From Peronospora farinosa (lineage: Eukaryota; Oomycota; Peronosporomycetes; Peronosporales; Peronosporaceae), in contig CANTFK010000980.1 in assembly GCA_947646735.1 (NCBI GenBank), positions 434,001-498,000 on the forward strand: 64,000 nucleotides of DNA. Reading direction: 5' to 3'. How positions within the stretch are numbered: position 1 is the stretch's first letter; each line of letters begins with the position of its first letter. The position numbers and the translations under genes were made by a program. This document shows, piece by piece, positions 47,506-58,257 of the stretch. Below the pieces are notes generated by a model. It ran no database searches. It was not told the origin of the DNA and worked only from the letters and a program-made list of their open reading frames with translations.

Positions 47506-49357
47506 GTACGCAATTGAATCCGAACGTGCAAAATCTGCCAGCGCGTGAGACCATCTACATCGACGCAGGCTCCCTTGCGATCTTTGCAGATTGCAGCCAA
47601 GGCCTGCAGAGCAGTTTTGGTGGACCTAATCTTCGAAATCGCGCCCGGTACTCAGCTCGAATGAGTATCCTGATTTTTGCTGACAGGTTCGGCAAGATGA
47701 CACATCTAGTGCCTGTTCACGCTAAGATCACCCGCGGCAGAGACCGCGGCGCACTTTATTGACGCGGTGTTCCGTCATCATGGCCTATCAGTGAAAGTTG
47801 TTTGAGACCGTGATCCGCGATTCACGATCTGCATTCGGACGTCACTGTCGAGCTTCTCGAGACGAAAATGCTTATGTCGACTGCGAACCATCCGAAAACG
47901 GATGGGCATACCGAGCGCGTGAACCGGTTCCTCGAAGACATTCTTTCGAACTTGCTATGTCATTCGCAAGTTGGAGTGCATTTTTACCACTTGCTGAGTT
48001 CGCTCTCAACAACTCCGTACACGCGTCATCAGGGTTGACGACATTTTTTGTGAATTCGGCTCGTCGCTCTCGTGTTCTAACTCTCCTTGTTGTGGGGCGA
48101 CCCACGACACCTAGTGGCTTCCCTCTGGAGGGGCAAAGGTGATAAACAAGAATCGAGTGCAGCTCACGGTATTTTGAGCGTCAATGTAGTAATCAGATTG
48201 GAAGAAAAGACTGCTGCTTCGACGCCACGTGACGTGGCGTCCCCTTAAGCTCTATGGAGTGCGCAGACATTGATTAAGCCGTATTCGGGTAAGCGCTCGC
48301 CTACTGCCAACTACGCGCCGATTGAGTCGGCGCGACCAATTGATGACATGGCTGTGTCGAAATTTATACTCCAACGTCAAGCCTTCACCCGGTTTGTACG
48401 CGACGCACTACAATCTGCGCTAGACCAACAGAAGGAGACGCTAACAAACATGGCAGAAAGAACATGAGCGAGTTTGAGAAAGGTGACCGAGTATTATTAT
48501 CTACGGAAGGTTTAAGGGATCCAGCGGTCACTAATCTGGGCGCGAGTAAACTCGCGCCACGAATCATCGGTCCATTCAAGGTTCTGAAGACAATCGGCGA
48601 CGCTTACACACTCTATCTTTCCTCATCATTGCGAATCCACCCGACGTTCTATGTCGAACGGCTGAAGGAATATCGTCCGGCTACGCTTCAAGGATTGGCT
48701 CCGATGCCGGCTCCAGGGGTCCGTAAGTCGATCGGCTCTCCCGTCGTATTCGACGCGCCGATTACATAGGGCGAGATTGCGATGCCATCTGTAAACGACC
48801 AATCACCTGGCGCTCCAGAACCCTCACCCGTTTTAAAGGTCACGGTTCGACTGTCGGGTCTCACTCGCAGTCTTTTCCGCCTGGGAAGCACGCTCATGGG
48901 CAGCCTCAGCCTCCAGCTGAGCATCGGCAGCTCTGTTCACGGCCTAATCAACATCGTCCTGGGCAAACAGGACGCCATAATTACCATCGTGAGGTCCCTC
49001 CTCTTCTTGTTGATGCGGAGGGACATGTGCGCTGGATTGTAGACTGCATTGTGGGTCACGAGTACCCTCCCTGAACAGTACCACAGTCAGCTAATGAGAA
49101 GCGCGCTACTAAATCCGCGCGCAGGTACCGAGCACGCTGGCTTGAAGCCCCTTCCGAGCAAAATACATGGGAACCGCGTTTCTCTCTCCTTCGTGACATT
49201 CCAGATATTTTGCAGTCGTACAAAACCACAGAGTCGGAATATTCCGATGCTAGCGTGAATGCTCTCGTAATGAACGAGAAGGTGAGGAGACTCACGCCGT
49301 CGAGAATGAAAACGATGACGTGATCGAGAAGGTCGTGGTAAATACATTTTACCAAGA

Positions 49358-49990
49358 CTACGAGGCGAGAATCGCTGCCCTGCGCTGATGATCCCGCGGA
49401 GATTGACTCCGCTGTCGCGAGTGGTGCTGCCAGCGAGGCGCACCACGAATAATTGCGCTTCTCTGTTCGCTCAGACTTCGTTTATACTTTGCAATCCAAC
49501 TTCGTTCGCGTTGGCTGAGTGGACACTCAGCGATGTGTCGTCGCCATTCGTCATGAGTTGGGCGTGGAGTCGAGTCACAAGATTGGCATCCTTCATTGAC
49601 ATGGACGAAGCAGAGACGGTCCTCATTCCAAGCATCCTCACACACTCTTTCGCGTAGCGCGCCGATGGAGTGATCGGCGCGAAGCTCCTCTCGATTGGCG
49701 AGCCATAATTGGAAGCTGCTACCATCCTCGAGCATCCGATTCCAACGTCGGATGAAGGCACACCAAGAACGTTGTAGAGCTTCATGCTCGATTCCATCAA
49801 GACCTTTCCCGCGCAGTTTTCGAAATCGGCGGAAGTAGTCCTGCATCATGTCCAGTGAGTCCGGAGCGTGAGCTCCGGACAAGTCGTACAGCGTCCAAGG
49901 TATGAGCTGCCGCGCCATGATGCTGGTTGATGCATTCCCGCTGATGTATCTTGGGCGTCCTGCTGGATTGGGTTCTGGGTCTCCGGACAT
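49358..49990 (-). pseudogene. Element C antisense ORF (N-terminal 210 residues)
   Basis: ATG at 49990, 80 bp from the LTR. Near-identical to residues 1-207 of the D antisense protein (R/K substitutions such as FIRRWN for FIQRWN), with the C-x2-H-x4-C-x2-C motif intact. It then ends early because the Arg/Ser region is partly deleted and out of frame; a coiled-coil relic follows on the same strand around 48690-48920. Confidence 0.75.
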
Positions 49991-50069
49991 TGCTTATTCG
50001 TTTGTGGGCGAAGGGTTTTCGACAGTTGAGCACTCACGGTTGGTGAGTGCTGTCATAAGAAGGGGGTGA

Positions 50070-50411
50070 TGTAATGGGCTACATTACACACATAGTATTA
50101 ACACAAATAAACAATTACATATGTAGGCAGGTGCTGGGCCCGAATAGCGGGCACAGCGTGGTAATTTATTATTGGTTTATTATTGGGCCTAAAGTCCCCA
50201 ATATGGACCAATGATAAATCAACCTGAAATTGTGTGGTTCCCGAAAGGCGGGAACACTGTCGTATTTATTACGACTAAAATCTTCGTAATTAGTACGAAT
50301 TAAAACCAAAATAAAAATCAGAGTTAAATTTACTTAATACCTAATACTCGGGCTTGAGTCTTCCTCAAGCGCACGTGTAAGCTAGTGACGGTACGTTCTA
50401 GCCCCGTTACA
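50070..50411 (+). repeat. LTR shared by C (3') and D (5')
   Basis: 342 bp, TGTAATGG...GTTACA. Contains inverted repeats around GTGCTGGGCCCG/CGGGCACAGC and TTCCCG/CGGGAA. A primer-site-like TGGTAGCACTTTGTAG follows at 50414-50429. Confidence 0.92.
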
Positions 50412-50437
50412 CCTGGTAGCACTTTGTAGTTCTTCCT

Positions 50438-51487
50438 ATGCCCGAGTTTGGGATGAGCGAATCGTCGTACTTTGACGCTCCAGATTTATTTCTGGAGCAC
50501 GCAACCTTCCCCCATCTTACTGGTGTTGAGTGGGATGCCCTTAATCGCCTCGTGGCGATATCGGGAGAGGCATTCGTCTCGTCGCTGATGAGATCTGCGA
50601 CCCCTGACGCGCAACGTCTCGCCATACATGAGTTTATGGCACGCGAGCTCGCCGAATCCAACCGGCGAGGCTTAACTCCCTCGCGCCCTTCACGTAATGA
50701 GGCCGTGAAGATGGAAACCTCCTCCTACTCTGGAGAAGGTAAGGACCGGTTATCGCTGAACCGGTGGTTCCGAGAAGTTGATATCGCCATCGCCTCGGGA
50801 CTTCTTGAGGCTCCACAGGCGAAGGTCAACTTTCTTCTTTCCCGCCTCACCGGGAAGGCCAAGGAGTGGGCCCTTGGTAAACTCGTTGTGGACGAGCACG
50901 CATATCCCACCTTGGATACCATCCAGGACGATCTCCGTCTTGCCTTCGAGCCACCACAAGAGGAGAAACTGGTGCGATCAAGATTCCTGTCGATGCGACA
51001 GGGTAAAATGGCGGTGCGCGACTACGTACAGATGGCTAGGCATCTGGCGTCGTGTATTATCACGCACCCCATGGACATGTACACACAGGTGAATGTCTTT
51101 GTGGATGGTATGCGTGAGGGGCAGACCCGCTTATCGCTGGAGCGCGCCGAGCCTGCCACATTGGAGGAGGCATTCGCCATCGCACTCCGTGAAGACTTTA
51201 GGGTCACAAAGGCCTATGCCAAACCCTCGGTCGTCAGCGTTCCCCGGCCTTCTGGCCCAGAACCTATGGAGATCGACGTTATTGAGTCGTCGGGTGACCG
51301 GCGACGTGTCTTTCATCATAAAGGTGACGCTCGCACCGGGCGTCCAATGGTTTGCTTTCGTTGTCTCAAGCCAGGACATCGCGCGGCAGAGTGCCGTGCG
51401 CCAGCCCCATTATCGGTGCAAGTAGTGGACGCCCATCATGAGGGTGCTGTACCGGCCGCACGTCCAAAAAACGGTCGGGACCAGTAG
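50438..51487 (+). CDS. Element D Gag, intact
   Basis: 349 residues from ATG at 50438. Gag forms the intracellular particle that packages element RNA. A capsid-like core occupies about residues 100-230 ([51 protein letters not shown]), and one zinc knuckle C-x2-C-x4-H-x4-C ([14 protein letters not shown]) lies near residue 310. The stop TAG (51485-51487) lies inside the stem of the frameshift hairpin. It is the only full-length, undamaged sense gene in the nest. Confidence 0.92.
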   Translation: MPEFGMSESSYFDAPDLFLEHATFPHLTGVEWDALNRLVAISGEAFVSSLMRSATPDAQRLAIHEFMARELAESNRRGLTPSRPSRNEAVKMETSSYSGEGKDRLSLNRWFREVDIAIASGLLEAPQAKVNFLLSRLTGKAKEWALGKLVVDEHAYPTLDTIQDDLRLAFEPPQEEKLVRSRFLSMRQGKMAVRDYVQMARHLASCIITHPMDMYTQVNVFVDGMREGQTRLSLERAEPATLEEAFAIALREDFRVTKAYAKPSVVSVPRPSGPEPMEIDVIESSGDRRRVFHHKGDARTGRPMVCFRCLKPGHRAAECRAPAPLSVQVVDAHHEGAVPAARPKNGRDQ

Positions 51488-51506
51488 GTGCAGGGCGCCC
51501 TACTGG
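51466..51506 (+). promoter_or_regulatory. -1 ribosomal frameshift signal, gag to pol of D
   Basis: In the gag frame the codons CCA AAA AAC give the heptamer A_AAA_AAC (51466-51472). An 8-nt spacer is followed by an 8-bp perfect stem CCAGTAGG (51481-51488)/CCTACTGG (51499-51506) with a 10-nt loop. The -1 frame is open from there into the protease DSGA motif. Confidence 0.85.
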
Positions 51507-52321
51507 TTGGAACGGAGGTCCGGGTCCCCCGGTGGCAGCCCAACCTTTCAGTCCTCCTGCGCTACGCGCACGGTTAAATGCCACCACTACGAGTGGTGAT
51601 TCACGTCTGATTATTGTCAGTTTACATGTCGCCGGCGTCCGGCGACCTCTGCGAGCACTCCTGGACTCAGGAGCAACAAACAATTTTTCGTGAATCTTGT
51701 TTGTCGATGCTGCCTCCCAGCATTCAGGTCCGTGAGGGACCTGGCCAAGTCGTCGTCAAGTTGGCTGACGGGAAACCACACCGCGTATCGCGGCGCGAAG
51801 TGTCGTTGCCGTATACGTTTGATGGCTTTTGCAGTAATGATGATTTCTTGGTGATCGCGATGAATTATGCATTCGATTGCATACTGGGCATGCCATGGTT
51901 GGCACGTTATAAGCCCCAGATCGACTGGTTAGCCAGATCAGTGAGACGTCGACGCAAGTTCGATGTCAGTGAAGTGTTTACCCATCTCTTGGTATCTCCA
52001 AGTGACTGGCCAAACGTCACAGTCGTGGATCGCGATTCCACGACGTTGGCGGTGCACAGAGCGAGCGATGGCCCTCTCTGCACTGCTTGTGCTGTTATTC
52101 GGGACACAAGTGACAGTGACTCCTCGCTACAGAGCGAAGAGGACGACGAGGACGACGCGGTCGAACAGGGGTTCCCGCGCGTCATTAATGCGGTTGAACA
52201 GGGGTTCCCGCACGTGAATGCAGTGGTTGAACCGGGGTTCCCATCTGCACCTATTGTGGTCGAGCAGGGGCTCCCACAAGGGCATTGTGGCGACGAGCAA
52301 GAGCTCACCAGCGAGTGTGAC

Positions 52322-52585
52322 GTAAACGGACAGGAGTCCTCACGCGAGAGCATGATGGTCGAACCGGGGTTCCCATCATCACCCACTGTGGTCGAACCGA
52401 GGTTCCCACATGGGCATATTGTGGTCGAGCAGGGGCTCCCACACGAGTACAACGTGAACGGACAGGAGTCCCCACGCGAGAGCATGATGGTCGAACCGGG
52501 GTTCCCATCATCACCCACTGTGGTCGAACCGAGGTTCCCACATGGGCATACTGTGGTTGAGCAGGGGCTCCCACGCGGGTTTACG
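52322..52585 (+). repeat. 132-bp tandem duplication in the D pol linker
   Basis: Units 52322-52453 and 52454-52585, in frame (44 codons each), near-identical; part of a longer array of degenerate V-E-x-G-F/L-P motifs. Confidence 0.85.
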
Positions 52586-55500
52586 GCGGCCGAGCAGGAG
52601 CTCCCGCATCAAGTGTCGACGGTCGAGTTTGGGGTACTCCCGTCCAGTGTTTCCGGCATCTTGGATGACGACATCCAGTGCCTAGAGGGGGGTGATGGTT
52701 TATCACCTGACTGCGGTTCGCCAGCTTCGAGTAGTGACTCGAAGCACGATGGGGACAACAGCACCGAGAATTTAGCGTTGGAATGTGTCCACGCTATCGT
52801 GTACGTGGAAGGGAGTCCACAAAAGCGCCAATATATCGAGGTCGAGAGTCCTCCTCGTAATGCGTCTTCCATTACAAGTCTTCCAGGGCTTTCCTGGAAG
52901 CATTTCCTACGTGACCTTAAGGGAGGCACTGTGGAACAAGTGTGTCTAATCACCAACGAGGTGGTTACTGTGGCAAACGAGGAGCATATGGCGCGTCCTC
53001 GAAGCGCTGAGCCGAAGTCAGCGCGTGAAGAAAGGTTTGCATCACAGTCATGGGAGGCCCTGCGAGAGTCTGGTAACCCCGTCTACGACATTGCTCGTGA
53101 GTATGCAGACGTGTTCCCGGACAAGATCCCGGCTGAACTTCCTGCGGACCGCGGTGTTCGGCACGAGATTGATCTGGCACGATCAATCTCGAAGTATTGT
53201 GTGACACGGCAGTGGCCGTTGTCTCGAGATCAAGTCGAAGCTATTGACGCATTCTTCGAAGGCCGCCGCAAAGCGGGTCATGTGCGTGAGAGTATCTCAC
53301 CACATTCGAGTCCAACCTTCTGCGTGAAGAAGGCTACGGGAGGCTGGTGGATAGTGCATGCGTTCAATAAGTTGAATGATGCCACTATTCCTGCGCAAAC
53401 GCCAATTCCCAGGAAGGACATGGTGCTGAATTCCATGTCAGGTAGTGCCATCGACTTGACCGATGGCTTTTACCAGATTTTGATGCGCCCGAGCGATATC
53501 CCACTCACCGCGGTGAGCACCCCGAGTGGCATGTTATGGGAGTGGCTGGTAATGCCACAAGGGTTGAAGAACGCTCCGGCCACTTTCAATCGTATGGTGT
53601 CTCAAGAAGTTGAAACCCCTTCGGAACATTGCTTCAAGTTATTTTGACGATATCTTCGTCCATAGTCGCGCCGAGGGCAACCTCAACGATGTCCAAGTTC
53701 ACCTTCAACACATGAAGCAAGTGTTTCAAGTTATGCGGGGCAACAAGTTGTACGCGAATCTCAAGAAGTGTGTCTTTTGTGCACCGGAGATTCCGGTGTT
53801 AGGTTGCTATGTGAGTAAATCGGGAGCTCGAGCTGATCCAGAGAAGGTGTCGTCCATCTGTTCTTGGCCCACGCCCAAGAACCCTACGGAGCTGCGCCAG
53901 TGGCTTGGCTTGGCTAATTATTTGCACAAGTATACGAAGGATTATGCTGGTTCTATCCAGCCTTTGTCGTCACTCTTGAAGAAAGACGCCACGTGGTTGT
54001 GGCGTCCTGAGCACCAGGCAGCCTTCGAAGCAGTAAAGAAGAGCCTAGCGTCAGCGCCAGTCCTGGTCCTACCAGACGATTTCAAGCCGTTCCACGTGGT
54101 TTGCGACGCCAGTGATTTTGCAATCGGTTGTGCCCTCATGCAATTTGATGATGAGGGCCGTGAACGAGTCGTGAGTTATCAGTCGCGACAGATGAAGCCA
54201 GCTGAGAAGAACTATCCGGTTCACGACAAGGAGTTATTAGCGATGCGCTATGCACTCATCAAGTTTCGCGTGCATCTCCTTGGTGAAAGTACGTTTGCTT
54301 TGTACACCGATCATGCATCGCTGCGCACAGCGATGAAGAGCCCACACCTGTCCCAACGGATGGCACGATGGCTCTCATTCTTCTCTGAGTACAACTTCGT
54401 CGTGCATTACAAGCCAGGCAAGACCAATATTCTCGCTGACGCCTTGTCACGACGTCCCGACTACGATCCTCGGACTGCTCTGAGTCGCCAGGCTACTGAT
54501 GACGAGGACGATGATGACCGATGTGCAATGTGCGTATCGCTGAACTTAACTCGGGTTACACCCGAGCCGTGTTTATTTGATGAGATCGTCGCAGCGTACA
54601 AGGGTGACTCAGATTATGCAGACATTATCGAGTATCTGCGTGCTCCCAGCGATGCTGCACTGGGAGCATTATCCCGTACCAAGCGCGACCATATTCATCG
54701 ATACAGTTTAGATGGCGATTTGCTTCTGTATAGCATCGACCAATTCGATTCTCCTCGCACGGTGATTGCCAATGACATGGATTTGCGTGCAAGAATCATT
54801 CACGAGTATCACGATGCTCCTGCTGGCGGCCATTTAGGCCGCGAAAAGACTTTCGCGGTTGTGTCTCGAGACTTCTTCTGGCCCCACATGTATAAGTGGG
54901 TACGCAACTGGATCCGAACGTGCGAAATATGCCAGCGTGTGAAGCCATCTCCATCGTCACAGGCTCCCTTGCGATCGTTGCCAATTGCAGCAGAGGCCTG
55001 GAGATCAGTTTCGATGGACTTTATCTTCGGGCTTGCGCCCGATAGCCAAGCTCGAACGGGCATCTTGGTCTTTGTTGGCAGATTCAGCAAGATGACACAT
55101 CTCGTGCCTGTTCACGCTAAGGTCACCGCGGCAGAGACCGCGGCGCACTTCATCGACGCGGTGTTCCGTCATCATGGCCTTCCAGAAAACATTGTTTCGG
55201 ACCGTGATCCGCGATTTACGTCCGCATTTTGGACATCACTTTTCGAGCTCCTCGGGACAAAACTGCTGATGTCGACGGCAGCCCATCCGGAAACGGATGG
55301 GCAGACCGAGCGCGTGAACCGAGTCCTCGAAGATGTTCTTCGGAGTTATGCTACGTCATTTACAAGTTGGAGTGCATTTTTACCACTCGCTGAGTTCGCA
55401 CTCAACAACGCCGTACACGCGTCAACAGGGTTGACGCCAGTTTTTGTGAATTCGGCTCGTCACCCTCGTGTTCCTACTGTCCTGGCCGTGGGGCGACCCA

Positions 55501-56078
55501 CAACACCTAGTGGCTCCACTCTGGGGGGGATAAAGGTGATAAACAAGGATCGAGTGCAGCTCACGGTATTTTGAGCGCGAATGCAGTAACACGATCCAAG
55601 GCAAAGACGGCCATTTTGACACCATCAGACGTGGCGTCCCCATTAGTTCGATGGACTGCGCAGACATTGATTGACCCGTCTTCGGGTAAGCGTTCCCCTA
55701 CTGCCAACTACGCGCCGATTGAGTCGGCGCGACCAATTGATGACATGGCCGTGTCGGAATTTATACTCCAACGTCAAGCCATCACCAGGTTTGTACGCGA
55801 CGCACTACAAACTGCTGTAGACCTACAGAAGGAGAACGCTGACAAACATGGAAGAAAGAACATGAGCAAGTTTGAGAAAGGTGACCGTGTATTATAATCT
55901 ACGGAAGGTTTAAGGGATTCTGCGGTCACTAATCTGGGTGCGAGTAAACTCGCGCCACGCTTTATCGGTCCATTCAAGGTTCTGAAGGCAATTGGCGACG
56001 CTTATACACTCGACGTCCCCTCTTCACTGCGACTCCACCCGACATTCTATTTCGGGCGGCTGAAGGAATATCGTCCGG

Positions 56079-57477
56079 CTACGCTTCACGGCTTGGCTCC
56101 GACGCCGGCTTCAGGGGTTCGTAAGTCGAACGGCCTTCCCGTCGCGCTCGACGCGCCGATGACATGGGGCGGGGTCTCGATCCCTTCTGAACCTGACCAA
56201 GCATCTGGCGCTCCAGAATCCTTATCCGCTCGAGCAGTTCACGGTTCGACTGCCGGGTCTCAATCGAAGTCTCCTCCGCCTGGGCAGCACGTTCACTGGC
56301 AGCCTCAGCCTCCAGCCGAGCATCGGCAGCTATATTCACGGCCTGATCAACATCGTACTGAGCAACCAGGACGCCAGCTCTACCACCGCGAGGGCCCTCC
56401 TCCGCTTGTTGATGCGGAGGGACAGGTGCGCTGGATTGTAGACCGCATTGTGGGTCAAGAGGACCCTCACACAACCATTACTGCAGTCGGCTCATGAGAA
56501 GCGTGCGGTTCCATCCGCGCGTAGGTACCGAGTACGTTGGCTTGGATTCCCTCCCGAGCAGGATACATGGGAACCACGTCCCTCGCTCCTTCGTGACGTT
56601 CCAGATGTGGTTCTGTCGTATGAAGCCACGAAGTCGGACTATTCCAAGGCGGGCGAGCACGCGAACGCTCTCGTGACAAACGAGAGCGATAAGAAGATTC
56701 ACGTTGTCGGGAACGAGAACGATGACGCGAACGAGAACGATGTCGCGAACGCAAACGATGTCGCGAACGAGATCGATGCCGTGATCGAGAATGTCGCGGT
56801 GAATACATATCACGATTGCGAGGCGAGAATCGCGAAGCAGGACGGACAAGCGGACGTGTCGCTGCCCTGCGCTGATGATCCCGCGGAGATTGACTCCGCT
56901 GTCGCGAGTGGTGCTGCCAGCGAGGCGCACCACGAATAACTGCGCTTCCCCGTTCGCTCAGACTTCGCTCATACTTTGCAATCCAACTTCGTTCGCGATC
57001 GCTGAGTGGACACTCAGCGATGTGTCGTCGCCATTCGTCATGAGTTGGGCTTGGAGTCGAGTCACAAGATTGGCATCCTTCATTGACATGGACGAAGCAG
57101 AGACGGTCCTCATTCCAAGCTTCCTCACACACTCTTTCGCGTAGCGCGCCGATGGAGTGATCGGCGCGAAGCTCCTCTCGATTGGCGAGCCATAACTGGA
57201 AGCTGCTACCATCCTCGAGCATCCGATTCCAACGTTGGATGAAGGCGCACCAAGAACGTTGTAGAGCTTCATGCTCGATTCCATCAAGACCTTTCCCGCG
57301 CAGTTTTCGAAATCGGCGGAAGTAGTCCTGCATCATGTCCAGTGAGTCCGGAGCGTGAGCTCCGGACAAGTCGTACAGCGTCCAAGGTATGAGCTGCCGC
57401 GCCATGATGCTGGTTGATGCATTCCCGCTGATGTATCTTGGGCGTCCTGCTGGATTGGGTTCTGGGTCTCCGGACAT
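56079..57477 (-). CDS. Element D antisense ORF (336 residues, plus coiled-coil continuation in another frame)
   Basis: Main frame 57477-56467, ATG 80 bp inside from the 3' LTR. The first 170 residues are conserved with elements C and B. They include W-C-A-F-I (76-80) and a possible metal site C127-x2-H130-x4-C135-x2-C138. Residues 226-274 are an Arg/Ser/His tract (SRSRHR repeats) like splicing-factor RS domains. A second frame, 56474-56079, overlaps its end and encodes a coiled coil (RLEAEAASERAAQAEE to RIRILERQM); a frameshift or splice would join them, as coiled coils end the B and A versions too. It lies opposite the chromodomain. I recognise no family; role unknown, perhaps RNA binding or regulation. 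Confidence 0.65.
56711..56782. repeat. 18-bp minisatellite, coding on both strands
   Basis: Four units (56711, 56729, 56747, 56765) of GAACGAGAACGATGTCGC type. The plus strand reads N-E-N-D-V-A repeats in the pol tail, the minus strand reads SRSRHR-like repeats of the antisense protein. Element C lacks most units. Confidence 0.85.
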
Positions 57478-57556
57478 TGCTTATTCGTTTGTGGGCGAAG
57501 GGTTTTCGACAGTTGAGCACTCACGGTTGGTGAGTGCTGTCATAAGAAGGGGGTGA

Positions 57557-57898
57557 TGTAATGGGCTACATTACACACATAGTATTAACACAAATAAACA
57601 ATTACATATGTAGGCAGGTGCTGGGCCCGAATAGCGGGCACAGCGTGGTAATTTATTATTGGTTTATTATTGGGCCTAAAGTCCCCAATATGGACCAATG
57701 ATAAATCAACCTGAAATTGTGTGGTTCCCGAAAGGCGGGAACACTGTCGTATTTATTACGACTAAAATCTTCGTAATTAGTACGAATTAAAACCAAAATA
57801 AAAATCAGAGTTAAATTTACTTAATACCTAATACTCGGGCTTGAGTCTTCCTCAAGCGCACGTGTAAGCTAGTGACGGTACGTTCTAGCCCCGTTACA
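57557..57898 (+). repeat. 3' LTR of element D
   Basis: 342 bp, preceded by the purine tract AGAAGGGGGTGA; appears identical to 50070-50411. Confidence 0.93.
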
Positions 57899-58151
57899 CA
57901 AATGATGGGGACATATGTCCCATCAATGCTCTTTGCTCATCGCCACTTTGGGGTGATGGCAATGGCGTAGTCTCATTGTAATCTACAACGAGAGATGGAT
58001 CTTCATCCACATTATAGTGAGATAGAAGATTCACCTCAGTGCCTGAAGCACTTTGCGACGGCTGCGATAAATCGCGGCGCGTGCGCTTAGTGCTGGACTG
58101 CATGGGTGCCTTTGCAGGCGACCCCCCAGCCTTACAACGTTTCGGTGGCAT
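57899..58151 (-). pseudogene. A'' antisense ORF, N-terminal fragment (about 84 residues)
   Basis: ATG at 58151, 107 bp from the LTR. It matches the A antisense N-terminus (MPPKRCKAGGSPAKAP, KRTRRDLSQPSQSASGTEVN) and keeps the frame that A lost through its 10-bp deletion, reading on to LMGHMS before being cut by the D LTR. Confidence 0.75.
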
Positions 58152-58257
58152 GAGAATTGAGCAGACTAAAGCGGCGCGTTTATAACGGCTCGCAAGTCTC
58201 TCTGTCGCCTAGGCGATGTTTTGACAAAATGTAAAAATCGTTCTAAAACGGGAGTGG

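Larger units (their letters stand above)
47506..50411 (+). mobile_element. Element C: 5'-truncated D-type chromovirus
   Basis: Starts inside the integrase zinc region (matching D from about 54897) immediately after the B LTR. It continues through a broken integrase core (47514-48170), the tail (48270-48769) and chromodomain (about 49100-49230) to an LTR at 50070-50411 that also serves as the 5' LTR of D. Integrase frames are disrupted several times. Confidence 0.88.
51484..56939 (+). pseudogene. Element D pol: protease, repeat linker, RT, RNase H, integrase, chromodomain
   Basis: Entered by -1 frameshift. Protease [10 protein letters not shown] (about 51658-51690) loses frame right after its active site. 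The frame 51614-53647 continues with protease C-terminus, a V-E-x-G-F/L-P repeat linker (about 52159-52620) and RT to [21 protein letters not shown] one-base insertion near 53607 precedes YFDD. Frame 53610-55574 carries the rest of RT, RNase H (VVCDASDFAIG, YTDHASLRT) and integrase (HHCC, then MDFIFGL, IVSDRDPRFTS, QTERVN). Further breaks are a shift near 55570, TAA at 55894-55896 and a shift near 56460. The chromodomain (RYRVRWLGFPPEQDTWEP) is at about 56523-56640. Dead as sequenced, yet the LTRs are identical. Confidence 0.85.
50070..57898 (+). mobile_element. Ty3/gypsy chromovirus D, full length, youngest of the nest
   Basis: 7.8 kb. The two 342-bp LTRs look identical base for base. It contains intact gag, frameshift signal, pol with few breaks, chromodomain and antisense ORF. 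It lies in an A-type element: its 3' LTR abuts A'' sequence inside that element's antisense ORF. The left flank is C, so no target-site duplication can be read. Confidence 0.93.
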
